This document shows, one piece after another, positions 1 to 10,853 of a stretch of 64,000 nucleotides of DNA; the stretch's first letter is position 1, and every line of letters begins with the position of its first letter. Below the pieces are notes generated by a model. The model saw only the letters and a list, made by a program, of their open reading frames with translations, was not told the DNA's origin and did not search any database. The position numbers were made by a program, and so were the translations under genes. The stretch covers positions 558,001 through 622,000 of the forward strand of contig JAYJMM010000022.1 of the NCBI GenBank assembly GCA_037349105.1, read 5' to 3'. Origin of the DNA: Limnomonas spitsbergensis (taxonomy: Eukaryota > Chlorophyta > Chlorophyceae > Chlamydomonadales).

Positions 1-374
1 GCCATCAGTGCAATGGTCGCCAGACCAGCTCTCAAAAGTGCAGTCCGCCCTGAACAAGCGCTAATGTGCAGTGCGAACATGATATTAATCACTTCAAGAA
101 GACTCCTCTGTACACCGGTAAGTAAAGCATGCCAGCATGGTCGCTTTGGCTTAAACAACTGCAATGCGTGAGTGTGAGACTGGTCACCCAAGAGGACCCT
201 GGCATGCAAGACCAGCGTAACAAAGCATCCCCGATGCCCTTGGCTAATCCATTTGAAAATTCAAGAGCCTTAGCATTTGTGGATGGTTTAAATCCTGCAA
301 GATCATGCCTCACTCATTCCTCCATCTGCTGCAAATTTGAGATTTATTTCGGTCCAGCGGAGCATCACAATTGA

Positions 375-1460
375 TGCATGGGACATATGAGCGCAAACCG
401 ATTGGGGGACTGAGTGAGTAAACTAGGACCAACACGAAAAATAAGGAGGAAAGAAAACAAGTCAAGCCACTTCCTTGACCCGAAGCTTGTGCCTGAATCC
501 CTCGTTAAGACAGTATCTGACTCTAGTGATATGTGACAAATGTCTTTTACCCCTGGTTTTACAGTCCAGCAGAGAACTACATTTGTTGCATGGGCCAGGT
601 GCCCACCACCCGGTCCAAGAACTCTCTGGCATCAGATTATATCTCCTGGCATGATGATAGATATCAATCCTCACCCGCATGAATGAGGAAGTGTTCAAGC
701 GAGCCGGAGAAGGAGGGCGAGTAACGGAGCTTGGACCAGCCCAGCTGGCGGGACACCTCGGCTGAAGCGTACTTTGCTTTCTCCTTGAGGCTTAGCACCT
801 GTTGGTGGACACAGGCAGGCTCACAGATGTCAAAGGTATTTCACTGCGGCCACTGAAGCCAGTCCCGACCACTACACTCAGGTCACAGAATCCTGAGCTC
901 ACCACCCATGGCACACAGGAAGTCTGGCACCTGTATGTGCTGTTGGGATGTCCCCTTATCAAAGGTCTTTATAGCTGCAACGGAAACCAGCACCTGCCGT
1001 AAAATGCCTGGGAAGCATCTAGTCACTCAGGTCACAGGATTCTTAGATCATCACCCAAGGCATTCAGGCAGTCTAGCAGGCCTCAACATCTGTCTTGCAG
1101 GCTTGCTGCCAGCCGGTCAAGGATTCCCCCCTTAGGCCAGTAGTCCCCCCAATGCCTCCAGATATGCCAATATTCAACCTTGGTCAGTCCAGCAATGTAT
1201 CCCAACAGGACCTCCCTCAGCCTAACCTATCGTGTAGCCCACTAGATCGGAATGGCTTACCTTGGGGCCGATGGACTTGAGGGCTTTGGTCAGCCCTTGT
1301 GATGCTTGCTCCACGACGTTCTTGCCCAGGTAAATGCCATTGATGCCTTCGTCATCCGGGCTGTAGCGGATGGCCCTATGTAAGCACGGAGATGCAGATG
1401 CATCTGCTGGGTAGGAAGACTGATGCGGCCCGCCCTCAGGGTTATCCATGGGAGGTATAG
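375..1460 (-). repeat. arm 1 of a 1.1 kb inverted duplication (KCS 3' part)
   Basis: This stretch, read on the minus strand, matches 7790-8845 on the plus strand. The match includes two KCS exons, the intron between them and about 300 bases of downstream intron. It ends around the shared GTCCCATGCATCA string near 375. Exons and introns both match, so this is a DNA-level duplication and not a retrocopy. Confidence 0.75.
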
Positions 1461-4400
1461 TCATGTCTGCATATGCTTGATTAAAATTAAGTTACAGCTA
1501 TAAGGCTGCATGCTGCCTTCTTGAATGTGTATTTCTACTATGCCTCAAGTCCCTCAGTTGTTTCAGGTCCAGCCACGGCCATTGACATGTCCAGAAGCAA
1601 ACCCAGTTTCGAAGATACAATCTCCCTCCAGTAGATCAACCAATCAGGGTCAAGCGACAGTGCAGCTGAGGCACATGGCCATTGTCAGCTGATACAAGGC
1701 CACCATTAGCAGGCTGCCCCACATCCGCCAAATGCCCGTTGGGGGCCAAGCCGGGGCGAGCCTATGGCCGTCAGCATGGTTAGCCACTCCTAGGCTGGAA
1801 GCTGGACTATAGCTGACATGTAGCTGAGTCACGATAAAAACACTGCTGGCACTAAATGGCACTGCTGGCACTCACTGGTAAGCCTCATCGCTCTGTCCCA
1901 CATGCACTCTCTCGTGATGCCGCAGGACATATTTGGCTGGACGCCCACACGGAGCCGGGTTGTTGCTCATCAGCATGGCCGCAGCCCCCATCCGGAACAG
2001 CATGTTCGTCACCATCCTAAGACAGTAGAGTCGAGGACCAGGAAAAGACAAGTTGAGAGGATTTCCAGTCTGAGCGATCACGAGGACGCACAATCCATGA
2101 TCCACCCACTGAGAAAGGGAACTGTTCCTTCCAGGGAGGATCTGCCGAAGATGACAACACTGATAGAGATAATCAATGAGTCAGCCCTCACCCTACCCAG
2201 GGTTGCATGTGCCTGATATGCCAACATACCTGTACCAGTAACCAGGGTTTTTATCTGCCAGATATGTCTTCCTACCTGTGCCTGTCCTTCCCAGGATAGT
2301 AAGCAGGAGTGGTCACCTCAGTTGTGCAAAACACAGCCTTGGCGTTGGGATGAGCCTGACAGGCATAGAAGGTGCATGAGGACAGGGGGTACTTTTAACA
2401 AGGGCTCCATGACATTGATTTCCAATCACATTTTTGCGTGCCAGGATTCGGGCAGCGATAGGTGTTCGATCAAGCTAGGTTTGGGACTTAGCTAGATTCC
2501 GCAGGTCAGATGAAAATGCATGATGGCCACTGTTTTGATTACAACTTGTTTGCATACATACTGTTTGGCAGTAGGCCATCATGCACCCTCAAGCTCATCA
2601 GTGTGCAACCCATTCTGGATAGTGAAACACCAATAGAAGCCTGGCTGAAGTCACGGCAATTCAAGACAGAACACAGCCCCTCATTCTGCAGTTTTGCATA
2701 AGAAGCTATTGTTCCGACCACTCACCTGAAGCAAGTCCCTCACTAGGTTCACACCCACAACTCCTGCAAACAAGCATGGGCAGTGATGGCAGGGCAAGGT
2801 ATTGGGAGGGCGGATGAACTTCAGTAAATCTCAGCTACCTGGTTGCGACACGCATGGCAAGGGACAGTGCAATGCATTTCAGTGTGTCATGTGTCTTCGA
2901 TCCATGGCTAAGGAAGTGCGTATCCCCTCCCCTGAACCCATGGGAAACAAACATTGACCCGTGAACCAGTCTACAGCCAATTGCCTCGCACCAGGCCCAT
3001 GCTGCTGCAAGCCACTGCGTACCCGAGTATTGGCCAAAGTATTATAAACATATTTCAAGGGAACTTAAAAGCTTGCACATGTGCCATCCTGCAGCAGGTT
3101 CTGGCCCTCAAAATAAAGCACCTGAATGGCCTGAATCACCACCCCAACATCACACCACCTGCACCCACAATGACCCACAACTGCCACACAGACTGATGAT
3201 CTTGTGTCCCTGAAAAACACCAGCCATCTGCACCCATGATGTACTGGACATCTGCAGCACAAGCCAACCTGGCTGCCCCATATGCATTTGACAGCACTTT
3301 GTTATGCCGCACAATCCAGCCTGGCTGCCCAATATGCAGTTTTGCATTGACTCAGTAGATTCCCATACCCTTACCATTTGCACAGCCCATTCCCCCCAGG
3401 TGGTAGCTCTGCACGTCAGTCCGCATCTTAAAGTGGTTCACCAACATCGAGGACATGCTGGGGGTGGGGCAATAGATGCTGCACCTGAGGAGGGGTGGCC
3501 ATGACAGGGTGATAAGTCTAGCGATTGTCAACAGCTTGACGCGGCGCAGATGCTGCAGATCTCATTATAACGGCTCCAGCCGTAAAGACACACAGATTAG
3601 GTTACTGTTGGCTTAGACTTGTGCTGCATGTGTTTGACTACAACAGTCCATGTACCGGGTGGTTTAGGCTTGTGTGTGACTGTACAGATAATCTTCCTTT
3701 TGAGCCACGCCCATAACGGAATGAAAACAGGTATAAATAAATACCCATCCAAAGCCAGGATTGCTCTTCATCTTATCTGGCTCCTGAAAGCCTGAAGTGA
3801 GAACTCACGTGGTGACCAGGATGTCGATGTCTGTTGCCTTGAGACCAGCCCTGTCCAGGAGGCCCTGTCCACACAAGGACGAACAAGGAATACCACTCAG
3901 GGATAGGATGCACAGGCTTGCAAGGGGGCCTCGGAATCTATTAGGATAAGGTATATGAATGCAGATGTGACTAGGCTTTGCCTCAATCTTGAAATGCTGT
4001 TGCAGCCAGCGTATTTGAAAGGGCTGGGCTAGTGGGCTATTGATGTGGTATGAGCATAGCGAGTCACAACTTTTACTTCTTCATTATCTGTCCAAATGAA
4101 GGGAGGGGGGTTCGAAATCGCCTTGCCTTGCATCAACGCACGCACCCTTCACACTTGAGAAAGCGAAGATGCTTCAGGACCCACTTAATGGCAGTACCTC
4201 AAGGTCACGCACCTGTAGAGCCCCTGTCAGCGTGAGCTTGCATTCCTCCATTGCCTCAGCCAAGTCGTCGTATCCGATGTTTTCTCCGCACAGAACTGAC
4301 AGCAAGGAGAATGGGATTTTTTCACAGGGTCGGTTTTCATCAATCGGATTTATAATGTGTTTCGACCCCTCCCTGTCAAACAGGAATTTGAATGTTACAG

Positions 4401-5355
4401 CACTCCTGCCATTTCCTTGACAATCGCTCTTGCTACTCGTGCCAATCACTCTTGCCATTCTCTTGCCTGGGTTGATGGTGTGAGGTAAGTAGGTGCCAGT
4501 TCTTGTCAGGCCTGACTTCTCCAAAACCCGCTTCAAAAATTCAATGTCCTCAGGGCTGTACATCTGCGACAGAGAAAAAGAAGATTGCAAGCGCATGATT
4601 TTCAGAATGTTGGATAAAAACTAGGAGGTGCATGAAGCTAGGACGTGCATTAATATCTTGGGAGAAAGGAGAAGATGGAAGATAATTCATTTTTCTCAGC
4701 CATCCAATTCTAGAGTGCTGCGTTTTTAATTAGGAAGTGCATACCATAAAAATATATCTCGAGTGAGGACTCTGATTGTGCATGCCATGGGGCTGCTTCA
4801 GACTGATACAGGTAGATGGACTCGAGCACAGCATTTTGAAATTTGAATTGGGCACTGGGATAGCAGAGGATGCTTGGGTCATCCCCATCATGTGTAAACA
4901 TCCAATCAATTTGCATTTCTGGTACCATACCTTGTATCTGGCCCATAAATCGTAAGCCGCGTCATTGTCCCCTCTCAGTGACTCTGCGCAACAGCAAACT
5001 TGCAATGCTCAGCCAAGGCAGAAACGAACAAGGAACATCCACAACATTGCTGCCTCATGCCGAACTAGATTGGCCCCTGCAAATCATAAAGAGGATCCTA
5101 ATTTGGGTCAGCTTGCATGACAAAGTGCATAGCTAGGCTGCTGACGACCAGCGGAAGGCATGCCCGACCCTGGATGTTCCCGAAACACGTTGCTCATGTC
5201 CTTCATTCGTTACCGGCTGATTTCTGCCAATGACCGACACTGCCATTGCCCTGTTGCCCCCCCCTCTCATCAGGTGAAAATATTTCATTACCAGGTGGCT
5301 TGTAGCAATTTAGGTCGATGAGGTACACCGGCTGTCTCGTCGCAAAAATTGCCAT
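675..5355 (-). CDS. KCS: 3-ketoacyl-CoA synthase (very-long-chain fatty-acid elongase condensing enzyme), 3' end not in window
   Basis: KCS condenses malonyl-CoA with an acyl-CoA at the ER membrane, the first step of fatty-acid elongation. Ten exons read on the minus strand at 5355-5292, 4983-4931, 4563-4213, 3864-3809, 3484-3375, 2763-2726, 2355-2276, 2016-1876, 1375-1261 and 798-675. Each has GT donors and AG acceptors, and the phases join without a break. Family motifs appear in order: [24 protein letters not shown] then [20 protein letters not shown], then LGGMGCANG, which carries the active-site Cys. These are followed by [38 protein letters not shown], and HFLIHAG with the catalytic His. 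The exon with the catalytic Asn (family motif GNTSSSS) was not found to the left, so the gene is cut by the window edge or truncated. The start at 5355 is the first ATG before the PVYL motif. Further upstream exons encoding membrane helices may exist. Exon 3 (117 codons) is longer than the same stretch in plant KCS and may hide an in-frame intron. Confidence 0.85.
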
Positions 5356-6300
5356 GATGGATGCTCAGTTTCTTGACGTTGTTTGAATGCCTAGGCCAGT
5401 GCGTGTCTTGCTGTGCAGTGTGACGTGCGTGGGGTGGTGGAGCAGTGGTTCTTCTGCGGTGCCACCGCGCCTCTCTTTCTTAGGCCTGGAAGCGGCCTAA
5501 ATCTGTATAGTCTAGCTGACGTCTCGACTACGTCAGATTTGCGTCACGAATGAACTCATAAAGTCAGGTGGTCTGGCTGCATCGAGAGGCGAGTACCGGC
5601 GGTGATTGGGTGATTGGGTTGACACTAAGAAAATTTTGATGGGCTACGCATTACCGTAGACCTGGGGCATCAATCATGTCGATGTCGTAATCTTCGGACG
5701 GTTGCATCCAGGTTTGCATCATAACGCGCACCCGTTTCTGTTCGGCCGCTTCTCACACCTGAAAACAACATCATCGGCAGCAGTCATCTGCCGCTCACGA
5801 GCATTTGAGAACTATATAACAACAATGTGAAAATATGTTTGCACAAGCAAAACAAAACATTGGGCGCACCAGACAATGGACAAATGGCGCAAAATGGCTC
5901 CACGCCTCCTGGGAACGAGCCAGCACTGCAAGATACACAGAAACGTATACTTCTAAACATAGGTTGCTTCAGAAACCCGGCAGGTGCCTGCGTGGTTCAA
6001 TGGTGATGGCTTTGTGGTGGCTACATGCATGCGTACATTGACAGGATATGGTGGGGAATGCATATGCATGACTGCTTGGCTGAATGAGTGCATGGACGCA
6101 TGGCAGATAACGGTATGCAAAGAAAGTCAGACAATGCAAACGCTGCACCTCAGCTACCGTTACATTCTCGGGCTTCCCTTAATGGCACTGCACTTTCTGA
6201 CTACCTAGATACTGTCACGACGTATGACTGCACCATGCGTTTGACCGCGCCAACTGCTTTTCGGTCGTAAGGTATGTGTGAACTTGAATTAGTGTGTGTG
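5356..6300. other. upstream region of the KCS gene, no gene recognised
   Basis: This is the 5' side of the KCS gene. It may hold a promoter and further 5' exons encoding the N-terminal membrane helices, but I found no KCS-like motif here. The short frames have no recognisable domain. Confidence 0.3.
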
Positions 6301-6304
6301 CCTA

Positions 6305-6691
6305 CTATGTGGATCCTGAATTGGGTACTTTACTTTTTCTTGACATGTCTTGTATTCTGTTTGCTTGGTGCACCCATTCCTTAGGGTGCACCCCTGTGCC
6401 GCGACAACACTGCACTTTCTCACTTAGAAAGCGCTGGTTGAGGCAGCCGACATCAGCTTGGTCAGCAGCAAACATGAATAATCTATGAGAGGCCTCCTCG
6501 CTGGCATCGAGCGCTCTCTTCAGCCCCTGCACATCTGCCTGCTGCTGCTCAGCTGCCCGTTCAGCTGCCCGCTTCCCGCGCCTCCTCCGGGGCAACTCTT
6601 TGCTGGCTCTCCTGTCAGGAAATAGGTGGGAGCTGGGTGGGTCAGTGATACCAGTTTGGAAGTGGCATTGAGCCGCTGACATGTTCGACAT
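6305..6691 (-). CDS. hypothetical coiled-coil-like fragment
   Basis: I do not recognise this 128-residue frame. A basic cluster (PRRRRGKRAAERAAEQQQ) is followed by an Ala/Glu/Leu-rich stretch (GLKRALDASEEASHRLF) that looks helical and could form a coiled coil. It may be one exon of a larger minus-strand gene together with the frame at 7711-7055. No promoter or certain splice sites were identified, and it may not be a gene. Confidence 0.25.
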   Translation of the reverse strand: MSNMSAAQCHFQTGITDPPSSHLFPDRRASKELPRRRRGKRAAERAAEQQQADVQGLKRALDASEEASHRLFMFAADQADVGCLNQRFLSEKVQCCRGTGVHPKEWVHQANRIQDMSRKSKVPNSGST

Positions 6692-7054
6692 TTTGTGATA
6701 AGTACGGCTCAGGTGCTGTGGCTAGTATTGATTCCCTACACCACTGGACAGTGACTGGTGCTACCCCAGGGCGACACGCATCAACTGTGATGCCCCTCTC
6801 GTCATACCGTACATCGTGAGTCGTGACACTTATAGTACCGCATGCATGCTCACTGTCATGACTTGAAGACGTTCCTCACTTTTCATATTGGCAGGATCAT
6901 CGTCATGAGTGGCTGGGCTCTTATGGCGGCTCCAAAATCCATGCAAGGACACCTTGGCTGCCAGTTTAGGGCAAGGCGGGCAGCAGCTGCGTACAACATA
7001 GCTAGCTGCTGCACAGATGTGTGCCACCTTGAATCAAGCCTTCCTGGTGGAAGG

Positions 7055-7711
7055 CTACCTGCAGGCCGGTGCGTGTTCCCTTGGGGGGGGAGGGTTTATG
7101 TTTGATGGAGAAATGTGTGCGACAACACGTGATGTCGTGATCCCGAATGCATATTTTAAAGCTCTTTGTGCCAAGCACTGCTCACATGTTTGGGCTGGGT
7201 AAGGATTCACCAGGATCATGTTCAAACGGTCACGTGGCTGAGTGCGCTCAACATCCCTGCAGATCCGCCCCATCAAAGCCTCCCCATTCAGCAGCTGTGC
7301 CGCCTGCTGCAGGTCTAGAACCACAGCCGCTGGTGCAATGGGGTGGGCATCCTCTAGAGCACGGAGAAGCAAAGCACTGCAAATCTCATATCCGGCATCC
7401 AGGAGCTCTGGCTGCATATACCAGCGTTGGCCGTCTTTCCCCTGCGCTTCCGACATGACTTCGAGGAATGGCTTACCTTGCTGCTCAGGCTGCTGGCTGT
7501 AGGCTCGTCCTGGTTTAGTCCCTAAGGGGCCTTGGGCGGCTGCAGGACAGGCTACCATTGCTGGCCTTGTGACCGGAAAGACAAACCGCTTATGAGTACC
7601 ATGCGCCTCAGCTGCACTGTCGGTTGCCCCTGATTGGGTCATGTACCCGAGGGATATTGTATCTTCAAATCTGCTGCAGGGAAACAACTGACCGGATTTG
7701 CTTCTAGGCAT
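7055..7711 (-). CDS. hypothetical protein, unrecognised
   Basis: This open frame of 218 codons is long for this AT/GC-balanced, stop-rich background. The central part has ordinary protein-like composition, for example RWYMQPELLDAGYEICSALL and AAQLLNGEALMGRICRDVER. The C-terminal end (NINPPPPREHAPACR) looks like read-through of non-coding sequence. It lies just left of the inverted KCS fragment and may belong to a gene or transposon that was disrupted there. No family is claimed. Confidence 0.3.
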   Translation of the reverse strand: MPRSKSGQLFPCSRFEDTISLGYMTQSGATDSAAEAHGTHKRFVFPVTRPAMVACPAAAQGPLGTKPGRAYSQQPEQQGKPFLEVMSEAQGKDGQRWYMQPELLDAGYEICSALLLRALEDAHPIAPAAVVLDLQQAAQLLNGEALMGRICRDVERTQPRDRLNMILVNPYPAQTCEQCLAQRALKYAFGITTSRVVAHISPSNINPPPPREHAPACR

Positions 7712-7789
7712 ATGCGCTTTGTTTTACCCGCATGTGCGGGTATGACTGTACATCTCATGGGGAACCCCGCATGTTGTGGCCGCATCAAT

Positions 7790-8845
7790 CATCAGTCTGA
7801 TCAGACTTCCTACCCAGCAGATGCATTTGCATCTCCGTGCTCACATAGGGCCATCCGCTACAGCCCGGATGATGAAGGCATCAATGGCATTTACCTGGGC
7901 AAGAACGTTGTGGAGCAAGCATCGCAAGGGCTGACCAAAGCCCTGAAGTCCATCGGCCCCAAGGTAAGCCATTCCGATCTAGAGGGCTACACGATAGGTT
8001 AGGCTGAGGGAGGTCCTGTTGGGATACATTGCTGGACTGACCAAGGTTTAATCTTGGCATATCTGGAGAAATTGGGGGGACTTATCGAACTAGAGGCCTA
8101 AGGGGGGAATCCTTGACCGGCTGGCAGCAAGACTGCAAGACAGGTGCTGAGACACGCTTGACTGTTTGCATGCCTTGGGTGATTAACTTAGGATCTTGTG
8201 ACCTGAGTGACTCGATGCTTCCCAGGAATTTTAAGGCAGGTGCTGGCTTCCGTGGCTGCTATAAAGACCTTTAATAAGGGGACATCCTGACTATGCACGA
8301 ACAGGTGCTAGGGTGCCTGTGTGCCATGGGTGGTGAGATCAGGATTCTGTGACCTGAGTGTAGTGGTCGGGACTGGCTTCAGTGGCTGCTGTGAAATACT
8401 TTTGACAATCAGTGAGCCTGCCTGTGTGCACGAACAGGTGCTCAGCCTCCAGGAGAAGGCAAAGTACGCTTCAGCCGAGGTGTCCCGCCAGCTGGGCTGG
8501 TCCAAGCTCCTTTACTCCCCTCCTTTTCCGGCTCGCTTGACCACTTCTTCATTCATGCAGGTGGGGGTTGATATCCTTCATCATGCCAGGAGATGTGACC
8601 TGATACCAGAGAGAACTTGGACCAGGTGGTGGGCATCTGGGCATCTGGCCCATGACTCCGTGAGCTTGACAGGGAAAAACAAAAACGTCATAAATCACAG
8701 AAAGACAGATACTCTATAAACGAGGGACTCAGACGCAAGCCTCAGTTCAAGGAATGTGGCTTGGTTTGTTTTCTCTCGCTGTTATTTTGCTTGCGGTTCC
8801 AGTTTGCTCTGCGCCTGATGCAGTTTGTGGACGAATGTCCCATGC
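7790..8845 (+). pseudogene. inverted partial copy of the KCS gene, frameshifted
   Basis: Two exons of the KCS gene recur here on the opposite strand, at 7849-7963 and 8438-8560. The first is intact and encodes [20 protein letters not shown] and onward with the same GTAAGCC donor. The second matches 798-675 but has lost one base around 8515-8530, so the reading changes from [12 protein letters not shown] to YSPPFPARLTTS and the catalytic-His motif is destroyed. No upstream KCS exons (active-site Cys) are seen next to it. It is a non-functional fragment made by an inverted segmental duplication about 6.3 kb from the parent. Confidence 0.8.
8190..8440 (+). repeat. duplicated intron segment with a decoy splice acceptor
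   Basis: Inside the intron of the KCS fragment a segment of about 140 bp occurs twice, marked by TCTGTGACCTGAGTG-like and GGCTTCNGTGGCTGCT strings. Each copy ends in GCACGAACAGGTGCT (near 8296 and 8429), which is the acceptor of the next exon. The parental intron (830-1080, minus) carries a related pair. The intron thus contains an imitation of its own 3' splice site. Confidence 0.55.
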
Positions 8846-8849
8846 ATCA

Positions 8850-9210
8850 AGGTTGAGAGTTGCTCGAAAAGTTGCTCCAGGCCAGTCCCTAGCCGTACAC
8901 CACTGCATTTCTTCAAAAATGTATAAGAAAGTTATTGGGTGAGGCAGGCATGGTTGGGAGAATCCAACTTCTATTAGTGTTAAATAGTCGGAACTGTTGA
9001 GGGCTTGACTACAGACTTGAGGGGCTGGGGAGTCTGACTCCTATTTCTTTCTGGGTCTATTCCTTTTCCCCTCCTTATGTGAGCGGGAAGTGCCATTTCA
9101 TAAACTCAAAAAGCCCTGTAACCAAATGATTTATTTCTTGGTGTTGTTTAAGCATTGCCACCTGCCTTGCCGGTACTTGAAGAGCTTGTCAGTGAGGCAG
9201 TGATGTTTAG
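8850..9210. other. non-coding stretch
   Basis: Nothing recognisable is seen. A short plus-strand frame (8754-8942) starts with a signal-peptide-like hydrophobic run, but it overlaps the KCS-intron homology and is not called as a gene. Confidence 0.4.
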
Positions 9211-9216
9211 AACGTT

Positions 9217-9262
9217 ACATACCCGCTGGGCCCGCGGGGCTGGTAGGAGATGACTAGGCTCC
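9217..9262 (+). repeat. dispersed repeat, motif A (copy 1)
   Basis: An ACATACCCGC string followed by GGGGCTGGTAGGAGATGACT recurs near 9941 and 33751. It is followed about 450 bases later by an inverted motif B (9712-9770). The pair may mark the two ends of one element. Confidence 0.45.
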
Positions 9263-9711
9263 CCGAGGCACCTATTACTACTGAGTACAGAAGTAACTAA
9301 CGTATTTGAGGGGACAGGAAGAATAAGGAAACAAAACTCAAGATATGGAGACTTGCAGTCAGTATGCATAAATGCATCATTGATGCATGACAAACACAGA
9401 GGAAGTCGACCCTGAGGCAGGGGGTTACTACCTAGGGTTTACCCTACACCCTGCTAGGGGGTATGAGGTTCAGTGGGACCTCATCCCCTGCACAGTCGCT
9501 GTCGAAGGGAAAGCTATAAGCTTACCTGTCTACCTATGAGCGATGAGTTGTGCCCATTTCTGAGTCCCATCAAATGCAGTTGTGTATGATTTGATGGGCA
9601 GCTGAAGCAGAGTTTCAGCTCCTGTTCTGGACTTGTAGCTAGCGTAAAGCTCGGGATTTATATGCGGGGACGCGTTAAGTTCTTCATTTCTGATCAAAAC
9701 ATGAGAAAATT

Positions 9712-9770
9712 GGTGACGTTACACCTCCGGGCTTTGCTCAAAAAGGCTCGACTGCGCAGACGCCCAGCTA
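9712..9770 (-). repeat. dispersed 60-bp repeat, motif B
   Basis: On the minus strand this reads GGGCGTCTGCGCAGTCGAGC, then TTTTTGAGCAAAGCCCGGAG, then GTGTAACGTCACC. It is one of at least eight copies in the window. The consensus is roughly GGCGCCCACGCGGCCGAGCC, then TTTTGAGCAGGGCCCAG, then AGGTGTAACGTCATTGAC. Confidence 0.6.
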
Positions 9771-9940
9771 TGTTTATTATGAGAACAGGAAACTCAAGGC
9801 AACAGGGAACGAGAACAGGAAACTCAAAGTAAGAGGGTCATAAAAAATGTTAAGATGCGTAACCGTTCAACCGCGTGGGCGCCCAACTGTGTGGTTGCGG
9901 TAGGGAGGTGAAGACAAGAGGGGAAAGGGAAAAAACCGAG

Positions 9941-10180
9941 TTCATACCCGCCAGGCCGCGTGAGGCTGATAGGAAAGGAGAAAGCTCAACTCCCAGTACC
10001 AATGTACAGCCAAGCCACCATCATATGTGAGGCATGGGATATGACCATGGAACCTATTGTAACCCGCCGATCCAGGTTTCAGCCATGCCCACATCCTATG
10101 TGATGGTGCTTGGAATCCAGTATCCTAGACTGGGGGATACAGAGGAGCGATTGGCGAATTCGAACCCTTGACCATTTCAA
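9941..10180 (+). repeat. SINE-like dispersed repeat (copy 2)
   Basis: The repeat opens with TCATACCCGCCAGGCCGCG and ends near a B-box-like AATTCGAACCCTTGACC. The same layout recurs at 33751-33965, with CAGCCATGCC, TATGTGA and GGGGG blocks in the same order. The B-box-like end suggests a tRNA-related SINE, but no clear A box is visible, so the class is uncertain. Confidence 0.45.
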
Positions 10181-10199
10181 AGAAAGTGAGAAACATGTA

Positions 10200-10690
10200 G
10201 GAGAAGGAAAGCATCCCCATCAAGAAAAGAAGACCAAACATTCCCCAGCCCTTACTTGAGCCTTGTCCTCAACAATTCAATCCAAAACGAAGAAAAAGCA
10301 AGAGAGGAACCCAACATATAAGCAGCCCTCCGCAAGAGGGAATCTTTACTACACAAACCAGCCCGGAATAAGTTCAACCACGTCCTTCACAAAAGACATG
10401 CATGGCCTCCGACCCATGCCTGCCCCGGTTAAACTGGTCAATAACGTAACTCATGTGGGCCCTGCGCATAATGGCTCGGCTGCATGGGGTCCCAACAGTA
10501 CAACTAGTCAATGACTGCACTACTGGTCAATGACATTACTCCTGCGGGCCCTGCTGCAAAGGATTGGCTGCGTGAGCCCAACCTCTTTCAGCCCAGCTTA
10601 TCAGTTGGGAGGAAAGAAACAAATATATTTGTCAGGAAAAACAAAGAAAAAGGGGAACGAAAGTCAAAGGATGCAAGGCTGGGGAAGAGC
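10200..10690. other. non-coding stretch downstream of desaturase copy 1
   Basis: The sequence is A-rich and purine-rich, with no recognisable gene. Two approximate repeats of GTCAATGACNTNACTCNTG lie at 10437-10460 and 10510-10545. Confidence 0.35.
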
Positions 10691-10696
10691 TAGCAG

Positions 10697-10757
10697 TTAG
10701 GCGCCCAAATGACCGTGCCTTTTTGGCAGGTCCCAGGGGTGTGACGTCATTGCCCCT
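10697..10757 (+). repeat. dispersed 60-bp repeat, motif B
   Basis: The copy reads TTAGGCGCCCAAATGACCGT and ends AGGGGTGTGACGTCATTGCC. It lies about 100 bases from the 3' end of desaturase copy 1. Confidence 0.55.
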
Positions 10758-10853
10758 ACTCTTTTCGGCGACGTGGCAAGATGAGTTTGTAGTTGCCCGT
10801 CAAATGAGGCTTCCAGAATGGACCTGAATTCGGTTGAAATATCTTTCTTCCTT

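Noticed and set aside
8754..8942. Short frame starting with a signal-peptide-like MWLGLFSLAVILLAVPVCSA
   Set aside because: It overlaps the region that aligns with KCS intron sequence at 375-540, so the hydrophobic run is probably chance.
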